Assembly (NCBI GenBank): GCA_017631215.1
Contig: JAGBTR010000060.1
Coordinates: forward strand, 1 to 5,391
Length of the DNA: 5,391 nucleotides
Reading direction: 5' to 3'
Source of the DNA: Clostridia bacterium
Lineage (GTDB): Bacteria; Bacillota; Clostridia; Oscillospirales; CAG-272
The notes beneath the pieces are model-generated. The model did no database searches. It saw only the letters and a program-made list of their open reading frames with translations, and had not been told where the DNA came from. This document shows, piece after piece, positions 1 to 5,311 of this stretch (its first letter is position 1; the number at the start of each line of letters is the position of its first letter). Both the position numbers and the translations under genes were made by a program.

Positions 1-114
1 AGAATGAAGACACACCACCCCCGAGCGCCTATTTCGGCAAAGCCGAAATGGAGTGCGAGCGTAAAAAGAAGAATATGTTCGCACTCCCCCCCTGCCCCCC
101 CCGTCGCTCACCCC
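1..114. other. Non-coding region before rimO with poly-C tracts
   Basis: No credible coding sequence is visible here: open frames in this stretch lack a ribosome binding site and recognisable protein character. Besides the tandem hairpins at 31-87 it contains C7 (86-92) and C8 (95-102) separated by TG. The hexamer CGAGCG occurs at 22-27 and again at 56-61. The upstream gene lies outside the window. Confidence 0.6.
31..87. repeat. Tandem hairpin element upstream of the rimO promoter
   Basis: Two inverted repeats lie end to end. The first is ATTTCGGC (31-38), loop AAA, GCCGAAAT (42-49), a perfect 8-bp stem. The second pairs 50-63 with 74-87: GGAGTGCGA against TCGCACTCC is perfect over 9 bp and continues inward for five more pairs, two of them G-T, around a purine-only loop (64-73). 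Neither side has a T-tract, so it does not look like an ordinary intrinsic terminator. It lies upstream of the rimO -35 box and so outside that transcript. It may be a dispersed intergenic palindromic repeat, or the 3' end of an RNA from the left neighbour. The structure is certain from the sequence; its role is unknown. Confidence 0.6.
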
Positions 115-143
115 TTGACATTCTGCTCCCCGCGTGGTATAAT
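115..143 (+). promoter_or_regulatory. Consensus sigma-A promoter of rimO-pgsA
   Basis: TTGACA (115-120) and TATAAT (138-143) both match the consensus fully with a 17-bp spacer, and TG at 135-136 gives an extended -10. Transcription should begin near 150, leaving a leader of about 30 nt. No operator-like palindrome overlaps the boxes, which fits strong constitutive expression. Confidence 0.9.
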
Positions 144-167
144 TGTTTTGTATATTTTTTCTCCCCG

Positions 168-174
168 AAAGGAG
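168..174 (+). promoter_or_regulatory. Ribosome binding site deciding the rimO start
   Basis: AAAGGAG lies 7 nt before the ATG at 182. The frame stays open upstream to a TTG at 143, but that codon overlaps the -10 box and would not be transcribed, so 182 is the start. Confidence 0.85.
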
Positions 175-181
175 ATCCCCT

Positions 182-1522
182 ATGAAGGTTGGATTCGTTT
201 CGCTCGGCTGTCCCAAAAATCAACTCGACACCGAGGTTATGCTTCACCACGTCCTCGCGGCGGGCTATGAGATCACGCCCGACGAGACGGAGGCCGACGT
301 GGTCATCATCAACACCTGCGCCTTTATCGAGAGCGCCAAGCAGGAGGCGATCGAGAACATCCTCGATATCGCCTGGCTCAAGGAAAATCGCTCTCTCAAG
401 GCCATCATCGTCACGGGATGCCTGGTCGAGCGCTACCATCAGCAGATCCTCGAGGAGCTGCCCGAGGTCGATGCGGTACTGGGCGTCGGCTCTATCCACG
501 ATATCGTCGAGGCGCTCGAGGCGGTGACCGATCCGTCCCGCTCCGAAAAATACGTGTCCGTCAAGGATCACGATTGCGTCGAGCTGGGCGGTGACCGCGT
601 GCTCACCACGCCCGAATATATGGCCTATCTCAAGATCGCCGAGGGCTGTGACAACCGTTGCGCCTACTGCGCCATTCCCTCCATCCGCGGCAAGTTCCGC
701 TCGCGCCCGATGGACGATCTGGTCGCTGAAGCAAACATGCTCGAGGAGCTTGGCGTGCGCGAGCTGACCATCGTTGCGCAGGATATCACGCGCTACGGTC
801 TGGATCGGTATGGCGAGTATTCGCTCCATAAGCTGCTGCGCCGTATCACGGACGAGACAAGCATCCCTTGGATCCGTCTGCTCTACTGCTATCCCGACAA
901 GATGACGGACGAGCTCATCGCCGAGATCCGCGACAACGATCGCATCCTTAAATACGTCGATATGCCGCTCCAGCACGTCTCCGACCATATGCTGAAGGCG
1001 ATGAATCGCCACGGCGACAGCGCGACCGTTCGCGAGACGGTCAAAAAGCTGCGCCGCGAGATCCCCGACCTGACGCTGCGCACCACCTTCATCGTCGGCT
1101 TCCCCGGCGAGACGCAGGAGGACTTCGACGAGCTGTGCGCGTTCGTCAAGGAATCGCGCTTTGAGCACGCCGGCGTGTTTACTTACTCGCGCGAGGAGGG
1201 TACCCCCGCCTATGACTTTGACGGTCAGATCGACGAGCAGGTCAAGCAGGACCGTATGGACGTTCTGATGCGGATGCAGATGCGCATCAACGAGCAGCAA
1301 AACGAGCAAAAGCTCGGCAAGACCATCCGCGTGCTGGTTGAGGACTACGATCCCGTCAGCGAGGCGCATTTCGGTCGCAGTGCCGCCGACGCCCCCGAGA
1401 TCGACGGCAAGGTCTACTTCAGCAGCCCCCGCCGCATCGCGCCCGGCTCGTTCGTCGACGTGGTCGTCGAGGACGTCGTCGACTACGACGTATACGGCTC
1501 GGCTGTGCTACCCAAGGAATAA
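182..1522 (+). CDS. rimO: Ribosomal protein S12 methylthiotransferase RimO (radical SAM)
   Basis: This 446-residue protein (E. coli RimO is 441) is a cytoplasmic radical SAM enzyme. The family adds a methylthio group to the beta carbon of the conserved aspartate of ribosomal protein S12, using two [4Fe-4S] clusters. The N-terminal methylthiotransferase domain has the three cluster cysteines C10 (in SLGCPKNQLDTE, typical of RimO rather than MiaB), C46 (NTCAF) and C80 (TGCLV). The radical SAM motif CDNRCAYC gives C156, C160 and C163. The FIVGFPGET segment near residues 311-319 is typical of the core, and the last 65 or so residues form a TRAM-like domain. The ATG at 182 is set by its ribosome binding site and by the position of the promoter. 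It is the first gene of a unit with pgsA. The stop codon lies inside the next Shine-Dalgarno, so translation is probably coupled. All key residues are present. MiaB and MtaB are less likely given the SLGCPKN start. Confidence 0.96.
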   Translation: MKVGFVSLGCPKNQLDTEVMLHHVLAAGYEITPDETEADVVIINTCAFIESAKQEAIENILDIAWLKENRSLKAIIVTGCLVERYHQQILEELPEVDAVLGVGSIHDIVEALEAVTDPSRSEKYVSVKDHDCVELGGDRVLTTPEYMAYLKIAEGCDNRCAYCAIPSIRGKFRSRPMDDLVAEANMLEELGVRELTIVAQDITRYGLDRYGEYSLHKLLRRITDETSIPWIRLLYCYPDKMTDELIAEIRDNDRILKYVDMPLQHVSDHMLKAMNRHGDSATVRETVKKLRREIPDLTLRTTFIVGFPGETQEDFDELCAFVKESRFEHAGVFTYSREEGTPAYDFDGQIDEQVKQDRMDVLMRMQMRINEQQNEQKLGKTIRVLVEDYDPVSEAHFGRSAADAPEIDGKVYFSSPRRIAPGSFVDVVVEDVVDYDVYGSAVLPKE

Positions 1523-1527
1523 GGAGG
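1521..1527 (+). promoter_or_regulatory. Ribosome binding site of pgsA, overlapping the rimO stop
   Basis: AAGGAGG begins inside the TAA stop codon of rimO (1520-1522). It is 5 nt before GTG 1533 and 8 nt before ATG 1536, two adjacent in-frame start codons. The 12 bases 1521-1532 recur exactly before the GH28-like gene (3703-3714), where the start codon follows at the GTG position. Confidence 0.85.
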
Positions 1528-1535
1528 TATCTGTG

Positions 1536-2141
1536 ATGAATCTACCCAACAAGCTGACGGTGCTCCGTCTCGTTCTCGTCCCGCCCATTCTGGTCGTGAT
1601 GCTGCTGCCCTATTCGTGGGTCGTCAACGTCATCGCCGCTCTCATCTTCGGCGCGGCATCCTTCACCGATATGCTCGACGGCAAGATCGCGCGCAAGTAT
1701 GGTCTTGTCACCGACTTTGGCAAGTTCCTTGACCCGCTGGCCGACAAGTTTATGGTCATCGCCGCCATCTTCGGCATCGTCTGCCGCTACCGCACGGGCA
1801 ACGATCTGATGTTCTGGACGTTTATGACGATGCTGATGGTCACCGTCTTCCGCGAGCTCGCGGTCGCATCCATCCGCCTCATCACCGCCAAGAACGCGGG
1901 CGGGGTCGTCGCCGCCGATATGCTGGGCAAGATCAAGACGGTCGTTCAGATCGCCTGCATCGAGCTGGCACTGCTGGAGCCCATCGCCCACGAGATCATC
2001 GGTCATTTTGCCCCCGACTTCTTCTTTGGCGGCTTCTATGCCCTGACGCTGCTCAGCGCCGCCGCGGCCATCGTCTTCACGCTGCTCTCGGGCATCAATT
2101 ATATCAAGAATTACTGGAAGTATATGGATCCCGAGAAGTGA
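1536..2141 (+). CDS. pgsA: CDP-diacylglycerol-glycerol-3-phosphate 3-phosphatidyltransferase
   Basis: This 201-residue integral membrane enzyme should make phosphatidylglycerol phosphate from CDP-diacylglycerol and glycerol 3-phosphate, the committed step to phosphatidylglycerol and cardiolipin. It carries the complete CDP-alcohol phosphatidyltransferase signature D-x2-D-G-x2-A-R-x8-G-x3-D-x3-D: D45, D48, G49, A52, R53, G62, D66 and D70. These acidic residues bind the metal ions and the CDP group in the family. Several hydrophobic segments fit the six-helix fold (roughly 8-30, 31-45, 69-85, 89-112, 130-150, 170-192). The N-terminus MNLPNKLTVLRL is typical of bacillotal PgsA. The start could also be GTG 1533, adding one residue. 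It lies 13 nt after rimO. In many Bacillota pgsA is followed by cinA and recA; here a terminator and a transporter gene follow. Length and motif make PgsA much likelier than phosphatidylserine synthase. Confidence 0.94.
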   Translation: MNLPNKLTVLRLVLVPPILVVMLLPYSWVVNVIAALIFGAASFTDMLDGKIARKYGLVTDFGKFLDPLADKFMVIAAIFGIVCRYRTGNDLMFWTFMTMLMVTVFRELAVASIRLITAKNAGGVVAADMLGKIKTVVQIACIELALLEPIAHEIIGHFAPDFFFGGFYALTLLSAAAAIVFTLLSGINYIKNYWKYMDPEK

Positions 2142-2152
2142 TCCGACCGACC

Positions 2153-2192
2153 CGACCGCTCCCCCCATATCGCGGAGCGGTCGCGCTTTTTT
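2153..2192 (+). terminator. Intrinsic terminator after pgsA
   Basis: CGACCGCTCC (2153-2162) pairs perfectly with GGAGCGGTCG (2174-2183) around an 11-nt loop; CGC and then six T (2187-2192) follow. The stem starts 11 nt after the pgsA stop. The three bases between stem and T-tract may weaken it. The ribosome binding site of the next gene follows the last T directly. Confidence 0.85.
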
Positions 2193-2197
2193 GGAGG
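2193..2197 (+). promoter_or_regulatory. Ribosome binding site of the EamA gene
   Basis: GGAGG lies 5 nt before ATG 2203 and directly follows the terminator T-tract. It decides against the in-frame TTG at 2191, which lies inside the T-tract. Confidence 0.75.
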
Positions 2198-2202
2198 CTT
2201 TT

Positions 2203-3096
2203 ATGAAACAGACCGCATCCGCCGCACGGCTCTCGGTCGTGCTGTCGATGGTCATCTTTGGCACCATCGGCATTTTCCGCACCTACATTCCCACCGTCCC
2301 CTCGGGGCTGCTCGCCTCGCTGCGCGGCATCGTGGGCGCGCTGTTCCTGCTCGCATTTCTCTATCTGCGCGGCAAACGGCTCGACCTTGCCGCCATCCGC
2401 AAAAATCTCCTCCGCCTGATCGTCTCGGGCGTGCTGATGGGCTTCAACTGGATCCTTCTGTTTGAGGCCTACCGCTTCACCTCGGTCGCCACCGCCACGC
2501 TGTGCTATTATATGGCGCCCGTGTTCGTCATTCTCGCCTCGCCCCTTCTGCTGAAAGAGCGGCTGACCGCGCGGCGGCTCGGCTGCGTGCTGGTCGCGCT
2601 CGTCGGTATGATCCCCGTCTCGGGCGTGATGAGCGCCTCGTTTGGCGGCATCTCCGAGCTGAATGGCGTAGCGCTGGGTCTGGGCGCAGCGGTGCTGTAC
2701 GCCTGCGTGGTGCTCATCAACCAGACCGTCAAGGACATCGGCGCGTACGACAAGACCATCGTCCAGCTCGGCGCGGCGGGTCTTTCCGTTCTGATCTACT
2801 CTCTGCTGGTCGAGGACGTCAGCGCGATGCCGCTGGATGCGCCCACGCTGGCGCTCGTCGGCGTGGTCTGCATCTTCCATACGGGCATCTGCTACGCGCT
2901 GTATTTCGGCGCGATGGGACGCATTCCCGCCCAGACAGTCGCCCTGCTCAGCTACATCGACCCCGTCGTTTCGGTGCTGCTGTCCGCCACGCTGCTCCGT
3001 CAGGGGCTTGACGTGTGGGGCTGGGTCGGTGCCGTCCTCATTCTCGGCGCTGCGGTGCTGGGTGAGCTGCCTGCAAGGGCACGCAAGGAGGGCTGA
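2203..3096 (+). CDS. EamA/DMT-superfamily transporter
   Basis: This 297-residue protein is almost wholly hydrophobic, with about ten predicted membrane helices (roughly 10-28, 34-57, 68-88, 93-116, 121-141, 151-171, 182-203, 211-232, 237-260, 266-285). This fits the two tandem five-helix EamA repeats of drug/metabolite transporters. The repeats can be aligned: YYMAPVFVILASPLLLKERL in the first half matches SYIDPVVSVLLSATLLRQGL in the second. The first keeps the common K-E after helix 4; the second has R-Q. Such proteins export or import amino acids, nucleosides or other small metabolites in the cytoplasmic membrane; the substrate cannot be read from the sequence. ATG 2203 is set by GGAGG. No promoter is evident between the pgsA terminator and this gene, so expression may depend on readthrough or on an unrecognised promoter inside pgsA. 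The stop is one base before the GNAT start, so the two genes form an operon. Confidence 0.9.
   Translation: MKQTASAARLSVVLSMVIFGTIGIFRTYIPTVPSGLLASLRGIVGALFLLAFLYLRGKRLDLAAIRKNLLRLIVSGVLMGFNWILLFEAYRFTSVATATLCYYMAPVFVILASPLLLKERLTARRLGCVLVALVGMIPVSGVMSASFGGISELNGVALGLGAAVLYACVVLINQTVKDIGAYDKTIVQLGAAGLSVLIYSLLVEDVSAMPLDAPTLALVGVVCIFHTGICYALYFGAMGRIPAQTVALLSYIDPVVSVLLSATLLRQGLDVWGWVGAVLILGAAVLGELPARARKEG
3085..3091 (+). promoter_or_regulatory. Ribosome binding site of the GNAT gene within the EamA gene
   Basis: AAGGAGG lies inside the last codons of the transporter gene, 6 nt before ATG 3098. It picks this ATG over upstream in-frame starts that would run through the transporter gene. Confidence 0.8.
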
Positions 3097-3097
3097 T

Positions 3098-3622
3098 ATG
3101 CTCGTTTTTGATCAAGCAACACAACGTCAATACGGCGACATCCTCGCGCTCTACGAGGACGCCATCGCCTCACTTGCCCGCGACGGCATTGAGATCTATT
3201 GGGATCTTGACCACCACCCCTCGCGCGACTTTTTGCGCCGCGCCATCGAGCGGGGCGAGCTGTTCGTCGCGCTGGAGGAGGGACGCGTGGTGGGTGCGTT
3301 CGTGATGGACGACAGCCAGCGCCCCGAATACGCCGAGATCGCGTGGTCGTGCGATGCTCCGCCCGAGCGCGTGCGCGTGATGCACGTGCTGGCCGTCCAC
3401 TCGTCGGCGCGCGGCTGCGGTGTCGGTCGCTTTCTCTTAAACGCCGCCAAGGACCACTGCCAAAGGGCGGGCATCCGCTCGCTCCGCCTCGATGCGCTCT
3501 CGTGCAACGCCCCCGCCTGCGCCCTCTACCGCCGCGAGGGATTTTCAACGGTCGAGTCGCGCATCATCCACATCCCCGACATCGGACCACACCCGTTTGA
3601 GGTGTTTGAATATGCGCCGTGA
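3098..3622 (+). CDS. GNAT-family N-acetyltransferase
   Basis: This 174-residue soluble protein belongs to the GCN5-related acetyltransferases, which move an acetyl group from acetyl-CoA to an amine. Motif A is clear: the beta-strand VMHVLAVHSSA leads into the pyrophosphate-binding loop R105-G-C-G-V-G110 (consensus R/Q-x-x-G-x-G/A) and an alpha helix. The later ALYRREGF segment (around residues 146-153) matches the motif B region, with the tyrosine often used as the general acid. The N-terminal half (about 10-75) gives the usual helices and the ELFVALEEGRVVGAFVMDD strands. The gene follows the EamA gene by one base and is probably translationally coupled to it. That might mean acetylation of a compound that the transporter moves, but this is inference from position only. 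The substrate is unknown; protein, antibiotic and amino acid acetylation are all possible. The stop codon is part of the base of the following terminator. Confidence 0.9.
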   Translation: MLVFDQATQRQYGDILALYEDAIASLARDGIEIYWDLDHHPSRDFLRRAIERGELFVALEEGRVVGAFVMDDSQRPEYAEIAWSCDAPPERVRVMHVLAVHSSARGCGVGRFLLNAAKDHCQRAGIRSLRLDALSCNAPACALYRREGFSTVESRIIHIPDIGPHPFEVFEYAP

Positions 3623-3655
3623 TGCGCGAAAGCGCACGAAGCTCGCGCGTTTTTT
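3622..3655 (+). terminator. Intrinsic terminator after the GNAT gene
   Basis: GCGCG (3624-3628) pairs with CGCGC (3644-3648). The stem can extend outward to 3622/3650 and inward, after an AA bulge, by AGC/GCT (3631-3633/3641-3643); six T follow at 3650-3655. An alternative 5-bp hairpin with a GAAA tetraloop, TGCGCGAAAGCGCA (3623-3636), competes with it. The structure overlaps the GNAT stop codon and ends 3 nt before the next -35 box. Confidence 0.75.
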
Positions 3656-3658
3656 GCA

Positions 3659-3687
3659 TTGACAAGAGCAGATAGATCCTCTATAAT
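3659..3687 (+). promoter_or_regulatory. Consensus sigma-A promoter of the GH28-like gene
   Basis: TTGACA (3659-3664) and TATAAT (3682-3687) match the consensus fully with a 17-bp spacer. Transcription should start near 3694, leaving a leader of only about 20 nt. AGAG (3665-3668) and CTCT (3679-3682) flank the spacer but make a poor palindrome, so no convincing operator or cre site is visible despite the catabolic look of the gene. Confidence 0.9.
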
Positions 3688-3702
3688 GGTAACAACAACA
3701 TC

Positions 3703-3709
3703 AAGGAGG
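3703..3709 (+). promoter_or_regulatory. Ribosome binding site of the GH28-like gene
   Basis: AAGGAGG lies 5 nt before ATG 3715. The 12-mer AAGGAGGTATCT (3703-3714) is identical to the one before pgsA (1521-1532). Confidence 0.85.
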
Positions 3710-3714
3710 TATCT

Positions 3715-5238
3715 ATGAGCGCTCAACTGTACCCTGTTTCGACCACCTATCTTTCGTGTGACGACTATGAGATCACCGTCGACGGCGTGGGCGCGATGCC
3801 TGACACTGCCCGCGTATCCGCCTACCCCTTCAACCGTCGCTGGCCCGGCTACCAGCGAAGCCTCGATCAGACCGAGCTGGTGAATTTTCTCTCGTTGGCC
3901 GTCGAGGGGACGGTGACCTACACCATCCGCCCCAAAAAGCCCTTCGACCCCGCCGCGCTCAAGATCCGCCCGCAGTCGCTGGGGATCGCGCCGACCGTTA
4001 AGGACGGCGTCATCACCTTTACGCTGGACAGACCCGCCTACTTCACCGTCGAGCCCTACGGACGCAACCACGCGCTACACGTCTTTGCCGACCCGATGCC
4101 GCGCTATGACGTGGATATCCACGCGGACAACGTCATTTATTTCGGCGCGGGCGAGCACGATGCGGGACTGATCGAGCTGACGAGCGGACAGACGCTGTAT
4201 CTGGACGAGGGTGCGGTCGTTTACGGTGCCGTTCGCGCGTTGGATGCCGACCATATCAAAATTCTCGGTCGCGGTATTCTTGACCACAGCCGCGTGAAGG
4301 AGACCATCCATTTCGTCCCGACAAAGGAGCAGATCCGCGCCGCCGCTGAGGCGAACGAGGCGGTGCGCAACGAGTCCCGCACCCCGCCCATCCTGCTCGG
4401 ATATTGCACGAACATCGAGATCGACGGCATCACCATCCGTGATTCGCTGATGTACAACGTCCGTCCCATCTACTGTAACGATATCTCGATCAAGAACGTC
4501 AAGATCATCGGCTGTTGGCGCTACAATTCGGACGGCATCGATATGCACAACTGCGAAAACGTCCACATCGCCGATTGCTTCATCCGCACCTACGACGATT
4601 GCATCTGCGCCAAGGGATTGACCGTCCACGATCCGCACGGCAACGCGAATACCGAGACCGACCGACATCTTGCTTTTCGTCATCTGCTGGTCGAGCGATG
4701 CGTGACGTGGAACGATTGGGGCAAGGGTCTTGAGATCGGAGCCGAGACGCGCGCCGAGGAAATGTGCGACATTGTCTTTCGCGATTGCGACGTCATCCAT
4801 CTGTGCGGTCCCGCGATGGATTGTATGAACGTGGACTATGCCGACGTGCACGACGTTCTTTTCGAAAACATCACCGTCGAGGCGGACGAGATCATTCCCG
4901 TGCCGCGCGGTCAGAAATACGAGGACGACGTGTACGACGATTCCTACAAGGACTATATGCCCTCCGTCTTTACCTCGTCGGTCGAGTTCCATCACGAATA
5001 TTCCGAGGGCGGTCAGCGCCGCGGCATCAACCGCAATTTCACGCTGCGAGGTATCCGCGTGATCGGTGATAAGCCTCTGATCTTTGTGTTCCGAGGAAAC
5101 GACGCCGACCACCTGACGCACCACATCGCCATCGAAAACCTTTCGCACAACGGCGTCGCCATCACCGAGCCGAGCGCGGTGGCCGTTCGCAAAAATGAGT
5201 TCACCGCTGACCTGACGCTGGACGGGCAGCCGCTGTAA
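3715..5238 (+). CDS. GH28-type (polygalacturonase-like) parallel beta-helix glycoside hydrolase, cytoplasmic
   Basis: This 507-residue protein has an N-terminal beta-rich domain (about 1-125, ending in a VEPYGRNHALHVFADP stretch) and then a right-handed parallel beta-helix (about 135-495), with repeating turns such as NIEIDGITIRDS, DISIKNVKIIG and NVHIADCFIRT. GH28 enzymes are inverting hydrolases acting on galacturonan and related glycans with three catalytic aspartates. These appear conserved: N271-S-D273-G-I-D matches the NTD motif and Y293-D294-D295 the DD motif, with the same 21- and 22-residue spacing as D180, D201 and D202 of Aspergillus polygalacturonase II. The later GHG motif reads G336-K337-G338 and no RIK motif is found; the region reads AMDCMNV (367-373). 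This argues against a classical polygalacturonase. There is no signal peptide, and several cysteines suit the cytosol, so it probably acts on imported oligosaccharides. It is a single gene with its own strong promoter. The fold and clan are secure, the substrate unknown; related beta-helix families (for example GH49) are alternatives. Confidence 0.85.
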   Translation: MSAQLYPVSTTYLSCDDYEITVDGVGAMPDTARVSAYPFNRRWPGYQRSLDQTELVNFLSLAVEGTVTYTIRPKKPFDPAALKIRPQSLGIAPTVKDGVITFTLDRPAYFTVEPYGRNHALHVFADPMPRYDVDIHADNVIYFGAGEHDAGLIELTSGQTLYLDEGAVVYGAVRALDADHIKILGRGILDHSRVKETIHFVPTKEQIRAAAEANEAVRNESRTPPILLGYCTNIEIDGITIRDSLMYNVRPIYCNDISIKNVKIIGCWRYNSDGIDMHNCENVHIADCFIRTYDDCICAKGLTVHDPHGNANTETDRHLAFRHLLVERCVTWNDWGKGLEIGAETRAEEMCDIVFRDCDVIHLCGPAMDCMNVDYADVHDVLFENITVEADEIIPVPRGQKYEDDVYDDSYKDYMPSVFTSSVEFHHEYSEGGQRRGINRNFTLRGIRVIGDKPLIFVFRGNDADHLTHHIAIENLSHNGVAITEPSAVAVRKNEFTADLTLDGQPL

Positions 5239-5242
5239 GCAC

Positions 5243-5263
5243 GCAAAAGAGCCGACCGAAATT
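5243..5263 (+). other. Possible left half of an interrupted terminator
   Basis: GCAAAAGAGCCGACCG (5243-5258) follows the GH28-like stop codon by 4 nt. An A-run leading into a GC-rich arm is typical of the 5' arm of a bidirectional intrinsic terminator, but no complementary arm follows before the IS end. The partner CGGTCGGCTCTTTT may lie beyond the IS, outside the window. This is inference. Confidence 0.35.
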
Positions 5264-5265
5264 TG

Positions 5266-5311
5266 ATATGCACCCCAAAAGTTAGACACTTTTGGAGGTG
5301 CATATTTTTTT
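5266..5311 (+). terminator. Hairpin at the IS end with T-tract, embedding the orfA ribosome binding site
   Basis: The arm 5266-5282 (ATATGCACCCCAAAAGT) pairs over 17 bp with 5288-5305 (ACTTTTGGAGGTGCATAT), with one bulged A at 5296 and a TAGAC loop. Seven T (5305-5311) follow. It is terminator-like and could end transcripts from the GH28-like gene. It also holds GGAGGTG (5294-5300), the likely ribosome binding site of orfA 11 nt before its ATG, in its 3' arm. Confidence 0.75.

Noticed and set aside
143..181. N-terminal extension of RimO from TTG 143
   Set aside because: The TTG overlaps the last base of the -10 box, so it would not be in the mRNA; ATG 182 has a proper ribosome binding site and begins with the family-typical MKVGFVSLGCPKN.
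29..1369. Long antisense open frame (446 codons) across rimO
   Set aside because: It mirrors the GC-rich codon pattern of rimO, has no ribosome binding site, and its translation has low-complexity runs of D, H, V and L with no recognisable domain. RimO on the other strand has every expected motif.
2121..2126. TATATG near the pgsA end as a -10 box for the EamA gene
   Set aside because: No acceptable -35 lies 16-18 bp upstream, and a transcript from here would still cross the terminator at 2153-2192.
2837..3097. Upstream extension of the GNAT frame inside the EamA gene
   Set aside because: The extension is a frame-shadow of the transporter gene, rich in R, S and C with no domain; AAGGAGG at 3085-3091 fixes the start at 3098.
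3623..3636. TGCGCGAAAGCGCA as a LacI/CcpA-type operator
   Set aside because: It is palindromic but does not fit the cre consensus and is part of the GNAT terminator, upstream of the promoter boxes.
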